NCBI GenBank assembly: GCA_016714975.1
Contig: JADKBR010000028.1
Span: forward strand, 67,080-131,079
Origin: Candidatus Dechloromonas phosphorivorans
GTDB lineage: Bacteria > Pseudomonadota > Gammaproteobacteria > Burkholderiales > Rhodocyclaceae
Length of the DNA: 64,000 bases
Direction of reading: 5' to 3'
Every line of letters begins with the position of its first letter. The stretch's first letter is position 1. A program made the translations under genes and the position numbers. Below the pieces are notes generated by a model, which saw nothing but the letters and a program-made list of their open reading frames with translations, did no database searches and was not told the DNA's origin. Positions 24,018 to 32,432 of the stretch are shown here, piece after piece.

Positions 24018-24283
24018 TCCAACGGTTTTATTTTTTCAATTGGAATTCCCCGCTCGGCCAAGCTCCAATCGGCCATGATTTCATCGCGATGGATCTCAAG
24101 CCACGCCTGTACAAGCTTCATCTTGTTCTGAGGCAAGCTTCCCTCAAGTACGTCACCGGTGGCGATTTCTATCACGGCCGAGTGCTCCGCATATTCGACG
24201 TGAAAATGAGGAAGGTGGTGCTTTTGTGTATCGTAGAAATACATGTACGCAACGATACCGTAGAACATCGACAAAATCGGCAT
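24014..24283 (-). CDS. DUF4160 family protein
   Basis: An 89-residue protein beginning MPILSMFYGIVAYMYFYDTQKHHLPHFHVEYAEHSAVIEI, followed by GDVLEGSLPQNKMKLVQAWLEIHRDEIMADW. The PHFHVEY and LVQAWLEIHRDEL-like segment are the DUF4160 hallmark. GGAGGAG formed by the fnlA 3' end is its ribosome binding site. It is coupled to the DUF2442 gene downstream. Function is unknown; a toxin or toxin-like role is only suspected. Confidence 0.82.
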   Translation of the reverse strand: MPILSMFYGIVAYMYFYDTQKHHLPHFHVEYAEHSAVIEIATGDVLEGSLPQNKMKLVQAWLEIHRDEIMADWSLAERGIPIEKIKPLE

Positions 24284-24286
24284 GGC

Positions 24287-25318
24287 TCACTCCTCCGCCA
24301 CCGCGTTCTCGCCGCGCACGATGGCCTGCATGAAGCGCAGACGCATCAGAAGCTGCTTCATCCCCTCGACGTCAAGGCGCTCCGTATTGTGCGAGTTGTA
24401 GTCTTCAGAAACCGAAATCTTCGGCTCGCCCTCCTCGACGAACTTGCCATAGTTCAGGTCACGCAAATCCGGCGGCACGCGGTAGTAGCCACCCATATCC
24501 TCAGCCGCCACGCGCTCCTCGCGGCTGAGCAGGGCCTCGTAAAGTTTCTCGCCATGGCGCGTACCGATGACACGGATCTCATGGTTGGGCACGCCGAGCA
24601 TCGACGTCAGTGCCTTGGCAAGCGTGTCGACAGTAGCCGCCGGCGCCTTCTGCACGAAGATATCCCCCGAATTGCCGTGCTCGAAGGCGTAGAGCACCAG
24701 ATCAACCGCATCATCCAGCGTCATCATGAAGCGCGTCATGTTCGGATCGGTAATGGTGATCGGCTTGCCGGCGCGAATCTGCTCGATGAACAGCGGGATC
24801 ACCGAACCGCGCGAAGCCATCACGTTGCCGTAGCGCGTGCCGCAAATGACCGTCTCGCTGCTGCCGCGGGACTTGGCGACCATCACCTTTTCCATCATCG
24901 CCTTGGAAATGCCCATGGCGTTGATCGGGTAGACAGCCTTGTCGGTACTGAGGCACACCACGCGCTTGACCCCGCAGTTGATCGCGGCCTCGAGAACATT
25001 TTCGGTACCTAGGACATTGGTCTTGACGGCTTCGAGCGGGTGAAACTCGCAGGAGGGCACTTGTTTGAGGGCTGCAGCGTGAAAGACGAAGTCCACCCCG
25101 CGCATGGCGTTCAATACCGACTGATAATCCCGCACATCACCGATGTAGAACTTGAGCTTGGCATCGTGATAACGCTTGCGCATGTCGTCCTGCTTCTTCT
25201 CGTCACGGCTGAGAATGCGGATCTCCCGCAGCTCGGAATCGAGAAACTGCCGAAGCACCGCGTTGCCGAAGGAACCCGTGCCTCCGGTTATCAGTAAGGT
25301 TTTCCCAGTGAACATCAT
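24287..25318 (-). CDS. fnlA: UDP-GlcNAc 4,6-dehydratase/5-epimerase FnlA (WbjB)
   Basis: First enzyme of UDP-L-FucNAc synthesis. The 343-residue SDR protein has LLITGGTGSFGNAVLRQFL, ILSRDEKKQDDMRKRY, FHAAALKQVPSCEFHPLEAVKTNVLGTENV, and CLSTDKAVYPINAMGISKAMMEKVM with the catalytic residues. It has no membrane domain, unlike WbpM. The sequence fits FnlA/WbjB/Cap5E. Its ATGATG start overlaps the stop of the upstream GT4 gene. Confidence 0.93.
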   Translation of the reverse strand: MMFTGKTLLITGGTGSFGNAVLRQFLDSELREIRILSRDEKKQDDMRKRYHDAKLKFYIGDVRDYQSVLNAMRGVDFVFHAAALKQVPSCEFHPLEAVKTNVLGTENVLEAAINCGVKRVVCLSTDKAVYPINAMGISKAMMEKVMVAKSRGSSETVICGTRYGNVMASRGSVIPLFIEQIRAGKPITITDPNMTRFMMTLDDAVDLVLYAFEHGNSGDIFVQKAPAATVDTLAKALTSMLGVPNHEIRVIGTRHGEKLYEALLSREERVAAEDMGGYYRVPPDLRDLNYGKFVEEGEPKISVSEDYNSHNTERLDVEGMKQLLMRLRFMQAIVRGENAVAEE

Positions 25319-26541
25319 TTCACTTCTTCCACTTTCAGAACTTGTTTGTAGACAGCTAACAATTTCGATGCGTTAGTCCTTACATCGAAGTTGGCACATG
25401 CCAATTGATGTGCCGCTTGGCCCATCCGCTTGCAAAGTTCCCGGTCACGCGCAAATATTCGAATGGCGCCCGCCAGTTCGGCTACGGACTTTGGCGCTAT
25501 CGCGATACCCGTTTTCATATTGACCAGAGTATCGGGCTTCGGATCGCAGACCGCTACGATACTAGGTGCCCGGAAAAATGCCGCTTCAAAAATCGGGCGG
25601 CCGGGCGCATCGTAATGCGAGGGAAAGCACAAGACATCCAAGTCGCTATATACCTGCCCAATATTGGCGGTGAACCCGACGAGGTGGAACCGGTCGTGCA
25701 AGCCGTGTCGATCGAGATACGCTTCAACCTCGGCGCGAACATTCTGTTGCAATCCAAAAGCTTTAAGCACCTTTGACTTTAAACCCTTGGACGATCCAGC
25801 GTCGTCTCCCACTATGACAAATTCGAGGTCCTCACCTTCCTCACACAAAATTCGTGCGGCCTCCAGCAGTTCCTCAATTCCCTTCACCCGCAACAGGTTC
25901 CCGACAAAGCCCACCTTGAGGGCTGTTGGCCGAAGGTTTTGAAGCTTGGCTTTCAGTTCAGGAGAGTCCCCCAACGCTTGTGCCGGAGCAAAGGAATTGT
26001 GAATGACACTAACATCGAGATCGGGGGGTAAGCTGGCTCGTACATTCTGATCAATGGCGACAACTGCCTTTGCCGTTGAGTGAAACAGGAAGTTTACGAA
26101 TTTCGTTCGCCAAGAGTTGACGCCAACGCGTGCCACAGAGCGTACATGCACTATAGCGGGTGCAGAAAACCACCTCTTGGCGATCCAGAGCGTCGCAAGT
26201 CCGGTGAATTCGTTCAGATGAAGCAAGTCAACATGCCCGAACTGTTTTTTTGCTTGCCGTATCGCAGAAATCGTGAACGGCAAATACCAAAGTTCTCGTA
26301 GCAGGACAAGCCAGCGCGCACCCCGATAATAGCTATACTTGGTGTTGTCAAACTGGCTCAACCCCTTCGTCTCGATAACAGGCCCGAGAGTTGAAAAAAA
26401 CTGGGTCACGCTCCCCTTAGTTGTCAAGAAGACCGGTTCGACATCTTCCTTCGGCATCGCCCGGAGCGTTTCAAACAGACTCCGGGATGCCCCTCCAAAA
26501 GCACCGATGAGATGTATATAAAGTACGCGCAAGGGCCTCAC
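25315..26541 (-). CDS. Glycosyltransferase family 4
   Basis: A 408-residue GT-B protein. The N-terminal domain reads LRVLYIHLIGAFGGASRSLFET and DLLHLNEFTGLATLWIAKRW; the C-terminal domain reads KVGFVGNLLRVKGIEELLEAARIL, VIVGDDAG, and HYDAPGRPIFEAAFFRAPSIVA, which contains the donor-binding E-x7-E type site. It starts with a GTG overlapping the TGA of the WbpG-type gene (GTGA) and overlaps fnlA downstream. It probably adds one of the locus sugars; the donor cannot be read from sequence. Confidence 0.88.
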   Translation of the reverse strand: MRPLRVLYIHLIGAFGGASRSLFETLRAMPKEDVEPVFLTTKGSVTQFFSTLGPVIETKGLSQFDNTKYSYYRGARWLVLLRELWYLPFTISAIRQAKKQFGHVDLLHLNEFTGLATLWIAKRWFSAPAIVHVRSVARVGVNSWRTKFVNFLFHSTAKAVVAIDQNVRASLPPDLDVSVIHNSFAPAQALGDSPELKAKLQNLRPTALKVGFVGNLLRVKGIEELLEAARILCEEGEDLEFVIVGDDAGSSKGLKSKVLKAFGLQQNVRAEVEAYLDRHGLHDRFHLVGFTANIGQVYSDLDVLCFPSHYDAPGRPIFEAAFFRAPSIVAVCDPKPDTLVNMKTGIAIAPKSVAELAGAIRIFARDRELCKRMGQAAHQLACANFDVRTNASKLLAVYKQVLKVEEVK

Positions 26542-27653
26542 CCAATATACTTGCGTGTCGCGTTAACCAACTTCTTGGCCTTCTCGAACAGCGCATGGCT
26601 CGTTCGATACGACTCAAATGTCAAATTAGGCGCTTGCATAATCTGATCGAACTCACCTGGATTCAACCGAAGCTTCTTGATCACGTACTCGCGATCCTGA
26701 ATGAGCAGATCATCTGGATAAACAGGTTCATTCATTTTTGCCAAAGCTTCATCTCTGGTCATTTGGCCCGAGCAAATCAAATTTGAATAATGCGCCTTGC
26801 GCTTGTCAATATTAAACTTTCTTGGCAGGATATAAGCCTGATAAAACCTCGTGTAAATTGATTCGTAGTGCTTTCCACCGTAATAAACCCAGCCTAGTTG
26901 ATCCTGAAGCAAGCGCATGGCTTCAGCCTTGTCATACTCGACATAATTCAAGATCGACACCATTCTAATACGCCGCACAAAAACGTAATAGGCCAACTGA
27001 ATTAGCGAGAAATGCGGATAAGTCGACAACCTAGCGCTACCAAAGCGGCGATGCACATCCTTCACATAACGCCAATCAAAATAACCGTATCCCCATTTTT
27101 CTGGCAACACCGCCTCGGTGACAACGTTCGTGCCGGTAATTACGTGATGAACACCATTCTTCAGCGCCAGCTGATAAAGTAACGCAAAGATCGCGTGATC
27201 AGTCGGAACCTCGCCATCCGGTGTAGAGGCTTTCAGGAAGGAGACTTGGAGATCACGGAACTCTTCCCAATCGATAACATGTGTGTAGAGATCTATTCCG
27301 AGCGTTCGCAGCGTCTTTTCGATATTGGCAACAGCCAGCTCCGAGTTCCATCCGTTATCCAGATGCACCGCCAACGGACGTAACCCGAGGTCCCTAACCA
27401 ACCAGGCGACGTACGTACTGTCCACGCCACCGCTTATGCCAATCACACAGTCATAGGGCTTACCCGTTCCAGCAGCTTTGATCTCAGAAACCAGTTCATC
27501 CAACTGTTGTTTACGGACGTCCAAGGGGACGAGCCGTTGCCGAGCGACGCGCTCATAACGGTGACAATGGGAGCAGACGCCGTCATCATCGAAAGCGATG
27601 TCTGGATCAGTCGTGTCCATTATGCAACGAACGCATTGAGTTAATTTTTTCAT
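26538..27653 (-). CDS. wbpG: N-acetyl sugar amidotransferase, WbpG type
   Basis: ATP-dependent enzyme that turns an N-acetyl group into an acetamidino group using ammonia from a HisH/HisF pair. The 371-residue product has two zinc-like pairs (CVRCIMDTTDPD and CSHCHRYE) and the PP-loop IGISGGVDSTYVAWL, then HVITGTNVVTEAVLPEKWGYGYFDWRYV and a C-terminal YKLRLNPGEF-like tail. This is the WbpG/PseA-like family that works on 2,3-diacetamido uronic acids in Pseudomonas. Its partners HisH2 and HisF2 lie upstream at 28758-30129, with a Wzy-like gene between. The likely substrate is the WbpB/E/D product. Confidence 0.9.
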   Translation of the reverse strand: MKKLTQCVRCIMDTTDPDIAFDDDGVCSHCHRYERVARQRLVPLDVRKQQLDELVSEIKAAGTGKPYDCVIGISGGVDSTYVAWLVRDLGLRPLAVHLDNGWNSELAVANIEKTLRTLGIDLYTHVIDWEEFRDLQVSFLKASTPDGEVPTDHAIFALLYQLALKNGVHHVITGTNVVTEAVLPEKWGYGYFDWRYVKDVHRRFGSARLSTYPHFSLIQLAYYVFVRRIRMVSILNYVEYDKAEAMRLLQDQLGWVYYGGKHYESIYTRFYQAYILPRKFNIDKRKAHYSNLICSGQMTRDEALAKMNEPVYPDDLLIQDREYVIKKLRLNPGEFDQIMQAPNLTFESYRTSHALFEKAKKLVNATRKYIG

Positions 27654-27672
27654 TAAATAACCATCAACATAT

Positions 27673-28761
27673 TTAAATTTTCTTACCCAGTGGAATTACG
27701 CCATCGATTCGAAGTGATACCCGACCACGCATATTCAAAGACAATGAAATTACCCAGAGCACATAAACCGGATAAAAATACCTCGGCGCATAAATCGGCG
27801 TTAGCGCAAATATAACGATGTAAATAAGGCTCAGGAAAATTAAATTATCGCTTAGTTTAAACAAATGCTTCTTGACAAGAATAACAAACACCACCAAGAG
27901 CGCAGTCGAGTGCAACACCTGCCAAACATCGTTGTACAGTTCAACCGGAGAAAGCACTTTGTTCAGCTGAACACCCAACCCAAAGAGAATGTGAAACGCC
28001 TTGAGAGGAAGAGCAACAAAATAATAGCCATCGTTCTGAAGACTGACCAGTGATGCCCATAAACCCGACCCTTCGTAGCCTTCAGCGGCATAATCAAAGT
28101 TTTCTTGCACCCCCTTTAGGGCATCACCAAGCATCCAGTACACAATAGACAACGCCAGAATCAAAGAGGCAAGTGTTAACAACCTGCGGCCTCTCAATGG
28201 ATTTCTCGGCAAAAATAGCATAATATAAAAAATAATCACGACTGTCAGTTGCCAACGCACCGCCAACGATAGAAGAATAGTTGCCAACAGAACAACAAAC
28301 GAACGCGAAACGTAGGCTTTGATCAGAAGTGAAATACAGAACAATGAAATAATTTCTTTGTTAACGGAAAGCACACTCGACACGGTGATAGGATTCAACA
28401 GCAAAAGACCAAAGAGATACAGTGCATCTAGCCTCAAGGATCTGGAAATAATTGCTATCGATAGCCCAAGCAAGAGTCCGTTCAGCAAGGCAATTAAATA
28501 GTAGTTTCCACCCGCCAGCTTCAGTAATACCATCGGTCCGAGAAAGTTCCCGGCCGTACCAACAAGATCACTCAATGATTGGACATGTTCGAGAGCTCCA
28601 GCATGAGCCTCATGATAAGTTGCGGAATCAGCAAAAAACTGAAAATCGTTTCGTCCTTCGAGAGCGTCAATTCCAACAAGAAAGAGAAACCATAGCCCAC
28701 CATAAACCAGCACAGCGACACCAAGAAGACTCGCATAGATACGAAGCGACTTGGTCTTCAC
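27673..28761 (-). CDS. Multi-spanning membrane protein, candidate Wzy O-antigen polymerase
   Basis: A 362-residue protein with about ten hydrophobic segments, among them LLGVAVLVYGGLWFLFLVGI, YYLIALLNGLLLGLSIAII, LTVVIIFYIMLFL and NLIFLSLIYIVIFALTPIY. A periplasmic-type loop (LKGVQENFDYAAEGYEGSGLWASLVSLQ region) lies in the middle. The composition, the position in an O-antigen locus with Wzx and Wzz, and the absence of any other Wzy candidate support polymerase. Wzy proteins have little sequence conservation, so this is inference. The A+T content is higher than that of neighbours. The GTG start overlaps the HisF2 stop (GTGA). Confidence 0.65.
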   Translation of the reverse strand: MKTKSLRIYASLLGVAVLVYGGLWFLFLVGIDALEGRNDFQFFADSATYHEAHAGALEHVQSLSDLVGTAGNFLGPMVLLKLAGGNYYLIALLNGLLLGLSIAIISRSLRLDALYLFGLLLLNPITVSSVLSVNKEIISLFCISLLIKAYVSRSFVVLLATILLSLAVRWQLTVVIIFYIMLFLPRNPLRGRRLLTLASLILALSIVYWMLGDALKGVQENFDYAAEGYEGSGLWASLVSLQNDGYYFVALPLKAFHILFGLGVQLNKVLSPVELYNDVWQVLHSTALLVVFVILVKKHLFKLSDNLIFLSLIYIVIFALTPIYAPRYFYPVYVLWVISLSLNMRGRVSLRIDGVIPLGKKI

Positions 28762-29516
28762 GATAACAGCCGCTCAAGGTCGGCGTAAGCCGGATAGGTG
28801 ATCAAAACCGCTCTATGCGGCCCATGGAATACGAACATCGCGCCAGCTGCCAAACCAGCGGCGCCAGAGTCCACAGCAGGCCTGAAGTCATTTACCGTAC
28901 CAGCCCCCCCGGCCACAATCACAGGAACACTAATGCCGGAACTCACCTTCTTGATCAAATCCAGGTCATAGCCGTTCATTGTTCCATCACGATCTACAGC
29001 CGTCAGGAACAGTTCGCCAGCGCCCGCATCCTGCATTCGCAAGGCATATTCCACTGGGTCAATCCCGGTTCCTTGACGGCCTCCATCGAAAACCACCTCG
29101 TACCGTCCAAGCAATTTGCGCCTGACATCAATAGAAGCAACAATCGCCTGTGAACCAAATTCACGTGACGCGTCTTTCAGGACTTCTGGAGCACGCCATG
29201 CAGTTGTGTTAAAGACGACTTTCTCGACACCAAGTTTCAGGATTCGCCGCGCCTCCTCCACAGTCTGTATCCCGCCGCCATAAGCCAAAGGCATAAAGCA
29301 CTCGCTAGCAACCTCTTCGATTACGCCAAATGACGGGCCACGCCCCTCGCGCGAAGCCGTAATGTCAAGAAGGATCAGTTCGTCGACTTCCTTGTCGTTG
29401 AATATCTTGATCGCGTTGATCGGATCACCGACATATTTTGGGTCCTTGAACTTTGTAGTCTTCACCAGGCCCTGACCACGAAGTAACAGACAGGGGATGA
29501 CGCGTGTCTTGAGCAT
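28758..29516 (-). CDS. hisF2: HisF-like ammonia-channel subunit (HisF2) for sugar amidination
   Basis: A TIM-barrel homologue of imidazole glycerol phosphate synthase cyclase, about 252 residues from MLKTRVIPCLLLRGQGLVKT. The cyclase aspartate of the HisF N-terminal motif PCLDV is replaced by leucine (PCLLL), while the second (SIDVRRK) remains. That pattern argues against histidine synthesis and for ammonia delivery to the WbpG-type amidotransferase. The ATG at 29516 follows the hisH2 TGA with one base between. Longer in-frame extensions upstream overlap hisH2 and are not family-like. Confidence 0.9.
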   Translation of the reverse strand: MLKTRVIPCLLLRGQGLVKTTKFKDPKYVGDPINAIKIFNDKEVDELILLDITASREGRGPSFGVIEEVASECFMPLAYGGGIQTVEEARRILKLGVEKVVFNTTAWRAPEVLKDASREFGSQAIVASIDVRRKLLGRYEVVFDGGRQGTGIDPVEYALRMQDAGAGELFLTAVDRDGTMNGYDLDLIKKVSSGISVPVIVAGGAGTVNDFRPAVDSGAAGLAAGAMFVFHGPHRAVLITYPAYADLERLLS

Positions 29517-29517
29517 G

Positions 29518-30129
29518 TCAGCAACGTTCCGCAAAATTCCGGAGAAGCGCCATCCCGAACTTATGGCTTTTCTCCGGATGAAACTGAACTCCCCAAATGT
29601 TTCCACTGCGAAAGGCGCTATGGAAACCCTCACCATAGGTTGTCTCAAGCAGTACGTCACGAAGATCATTGCAACGAACCTGGTAGGAATGCACAAAATA
29701 GAACCGCGCCTCCTCAGGCAAGGTGTCGATCAACGGATCGCTCTTTGTAGCTCGAACCAGGTTCCAGCCCATGTGCGGCACTTTCAGATCGGGATTTTCC
29801 GGTCGAATGAGCATTGCGTCGGCATCAATCCACCCCAAACCGGGGCTGACACCTTCTTCGCTGGATCTCGTCATTAGCTGCATCCCTAGGCAAATCCCCA
29901 AGATCGGCACCCCCCTTGAGTGAACGTACTCAACCAGCGCAGGCCTCATTCCACTTCGCTCCAAGCTCCGCATACCCGCATCGAATGCGCCGACTCCCGG
30001 CAGCACGATCTTGTCGGCGCCCGCGAGTTGGTCCGGCTCGGTAACTATTTCTGCTGGGACCCCGATTTTCTTGAACATGTTACGAATGGAGCCCAGGTTG
30101 CCCACCCCGTAATCAACAATCGCTAGCAC
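29518..30129 (-). CDS. hisH2: HisH-like glutamine amidotransferase (HisH2)
   Basis: Class I glutaminase of about 203 residues: AIVDYGVGNLGSIRNMFKKIG, KIVLPGVGAFDAGM, the nucleophile motif PILGICLGMQLM, and FHPEKSHKFG for the catalytic His/Glu. It supplies ammonia to the HisF2/WbpG system. The start is a GTG at 30129 inside the end of the upstream gene; a GGGAGG element lies just before it at short distance. An additional N-terminal stretch would be foreign to the family. Confidence 0.9.
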   Translation of the reverse strand: MLAIVDYGVGNLGSIRNMFKKIGVPAEIVTEPDQLAGADKIVLPGVGAFDAGMRSLERSGMRPALVEYVHSRGVPILGICLGMQLMTRSSEEGVSPGLGWIDADAMLIRPENPDLKVPHMGWNLVRATKSDPLIDTLPEEARFYFVHSYQVRCNDLRDVLLETTYGEGFHSAFRSGNIWGVQFHPEKSHKFGMALLRNFAERC

Positions 30130-31678
30130 ATCCTCCCCCTTTTCCGGCAGTCGCCAAGACATCCATGAACCGGGCAAACTGGTCCTCGATATCCGGCACT
30201 GCCCCAAGTGCCTGCACTTTGGTCCGACTCATCTTCAGCAGCGTCTCCGACAGAGGTCGAGCCGCCCCGGCCTCAAATACCGCAGAACCACGCATCAACT
30301 GGTCGGGAAACAACTCGGCGCCGAAGGCAGAAGTCAGCACCGAGGGAATGGCACACTCTTCGGCCTCGATCACCGCGCTGGAAGAGTGCGTCAGGTGGAC
30401 ATCCACCACTGGCAGAAGCGCATGCAACGGCAAGTCGCTGGGCTCATCCAGCATGACCGGCGAATAGGCAAACCACCCGCGAACTTCTTCGCGCCTTTCC
30501 AGCATCAACGGGTGCAAGCGAACCCAGAAAACCAACTTGCCCTCGGCGTGCTCGACCAACTCTCGCAACGGCACAAGTTGCTCTTGAGGTGCCAACCCGT
30601 ACTGCAACGTGACTAATACTATGGTTCGGCCAGCCGCCATCTGGCGAAGGTTGCGGGCGCGCTCGAGCGCATCTTCCACACCGGGCCATGCCGAACCCTT
30701 GCGCCAGACGCTTACCCATGGGTTTCCCCCGGCAATGGTCTGGTGCGCCGTCCCGTGACACCAACGATTGATCATCACAGACTCTGATTCGGACCAAAGC
30801 CAGAAATAATCCGGCAGCAAGTCCAACACGGGAGACCCTGTCGGTAAATGCCATGAAACATAGGCCGGATGCAACTCCCCCTGGACGCCGTGCTGGATAT
30901 CTACCACCGGCACGCCAGATTCCCTGCATGCCAAAACAAATGCCATGCCTTCCAGACTGTAGTAACTGACAATGAAGGCAGCCTTGGGACGGATGGCCGC
31001 AATTCGCCTTCGATACATGTCCGCCACGGACCGAAGGCGACTGGCATCAGAAATGATCTTGGACAACTGAAATGTACCGGTACCGCCGCCCTTGTTTTTC
31101 ATCCATTCCACCAGAGCATCGCGTCCTGGTAGCCGAAAGGTGTGCTTTAACAGTTTTGCTCTCGCGACACCAGAAAGTGTCGCAAACAAGATATCTCCTC
31201 TTAGCGATTCGATGGGCGAAGCGAGAGGTTGAGAAGTGAGTTCAAGCGGGGACCAAAATTCCGGAGAATACCCGTGCCTTCTCGCAGCACCAATGAGCGG
31301 ATCGCAAAAGCGCTCGATCCAGAAACCACCAAGCCTCGCGAACGAGAGCCCATCAGAAAGAAACACAACTTTATCGCCGTTGCCTTGAAGCCGTTGCTTA
31401 TTCGCAAACACGCCTCGGCCTTGCTCCAGCAACTCCTGCCCAAGCAGGCACAAACGAGCATAACCGTTACGAAGATCAGCCTCCCCTCGACTTTCTCCGC
31501 TGGCCACGTAGTGCCGGGCCCATTCGGAGAAGAACCATCGGATACGCATCAGCGGCCAAATCTGAACGCCAGCCACCGCCCATTCGAGAACAGGAAAGAT
31601 GGCTTCTGCCTCACGAACAACCGCCATCAAATCTGATGAACGTGGCTGTTGAGCAGCAGTTCCCAAGCCTGCCGTCAT
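30113..31678 (-). CDS. Unrecognised GT-B-like protein, candidate glycosyltransferase
   Basis: A 521-residue soluble protein starting MTAGLGTAAQQPRSSDLMAVV. The N-terminal half is not recognised. The second half looks like a GT-B donor domain: VADMYRRRIAAIRPKAAFIVSYYSLEGMAFVLACRESGVPVVDIQHGVQGE, DYFWLWSESE, TIVLVTLQYG, LVFWVRLHPL, and DVHLTHSSSAVIEAEECAIPSVLTS. The IQHG, RLHP and SSxxxEA elements recall capsule-type transferases (KpsC/CDP-glycerol transferase-like) and some nonulosonic-acid transferases. It lies between the two HisH/HisF pairs, so transfer of the amidinated legionaminic acid is a fair guess. The start was set at 31678 because upstream in-frame sequence overlaps hisH of the second set. 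Confidence 0.6.
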   Translation of the reverse strand: MTAGLGTAAQQPRSSDLMAVVREAEAIFPVLEWAVAGVQIWPLMRIRWFFSEWARHYVASGESRGEADLRNGYARLCLLGQELLEQGRGVFANKQRLQGNGDKVVFLSDGLSFARLGGFWIERFCDPLIGAARRHGYSPEFWSPLELTSQPLASPIESLRGDILFATLSGVARAKLLKHTFRLPGRDALVEWMKNKGGGTGTFQLSKIISDASRLRSVADMYRRRIAAIRPKAAFIVSYYSLEGMAFVLACRESGVPVVDIQHGVQGELHPAYVSWHLPTGSPVLDLLPDYFWLWSESESVMINRWCHGTAHQTIAGGNPWVSVWRKGSAWPGVEDALERARNLRQMAAGRTIVLVTLQYGLAPQEQLVPLRELVEHAEGKLVFWVRLHPLMLERREEVRGWFAYSPVMLDEPSDLPLHALLPVVDVHLTHSSSAVIEAEECAIPSVLTSAFGAELFPDQLMRGSAVFEAGAARPLSETLLKMSRTKVQALGAVPDIEDQFARFMDVLATAGKGGGCASDC

Positions 31679-31766
31679 GGTTGAATGCCTAGTGTCGCTC
31701 CGCGAGAAACTCGCCCGCAACCACCTGCATCGTCTTCCTGAGTTCCGACTCCAATCGGGCACTCGA

Positions 31767-32432
31767 TCAAGGTGATTCCCTTCCTTGATCCGCCAAGAAA
31801 GAAGCAATGATTCCCAATCCCAGTGCGCCACTTTTTTCCGGGTGGAACTGCAGCCCGATGATGTTTCCCCTCTGAACCGCGGCAGTGATTGACACCCCGT
31901 CGTAATCATAGGTTGCAACCAAATCAGCCTCCGAATCAGTCTTGAAATGGTACGAATGCACCAAGTACATAGCCCCTTCTTTCGGCAGGACTCCGAAAAC
32001 TGACGATTGAGTGTTCCGTTCGTTCCGGAACCCCAGGTTGAACCAACCGATGGCGGGAATCTTCCGTACCGTTCCATCAGGCCGTAGATGCGGAATCGGA
32101 ACCACCCTTCCTGGAATCAGATCCAATCCATCATGGAGCCCAAATTCTTCGCTTTTCGAGGCAAGCATCTGCATGCCAAGGCAAATGCCAAGCATGGGCC
32201 GTCCAGAGTGCGCGTAGCGGCGAATGGGATTAATCAGGCCACGCTCTGCAAGACCAGTCATACCATCCGCAAAGGCGCCCACCCCTGGAAGGATCAACCG
32301 GTCGGCTGTCTCAATATCAGCGGGGGAAGAACCAATAGTGACGGAAGCCGCGCCACAGTATTCAAGTGCGCGCTGAACACTATAGAGGTTGCCAACCCCA
32401 TAATCGACGACAGTTACCTTGCTATTACTCAT
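31767..32432 (-). CDS. HisH-like glutamine amidotransferase (second set)
   Basis: A 221-residue class I glutaminase: VTVVDYGVGNLYSVQRALEY, LILPGVGAFADGM, PMLGICLGMQMLASKSEE and LQFHPEKSGALGLGI. It keeps the catalytic Cys, His and Glu. It is clearly diverged from HisH2 at 29518, so the two sets are not a recent duplication. It overlaps the HisF-like gene upstream by 4 bases and belongs to the amidotransferase at 33193-34497. About 90 bases without a gene separate it from the GT-B-like gene. Confidence 0.9.
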   Translation of the reverse strand: MSNSKVTVVDYGVGNLYSVQRALEYCGAASVTIGSSPADIETADRLILPGVGAFADGMTGLAERGLINPIRRYAHSGRPMLGICLGMQMLASKSEEFGLHDGLDLIPGRVVPIPHLRPDGTVRKIPAIGWFNLGFRNERNTQSSVFGVLPKEGAMYLVHSYHFKTDSEADLVATYDYDGVSITAAVQRGNIIGLQFHPEKSGALGLGIIASFLADQGRESP

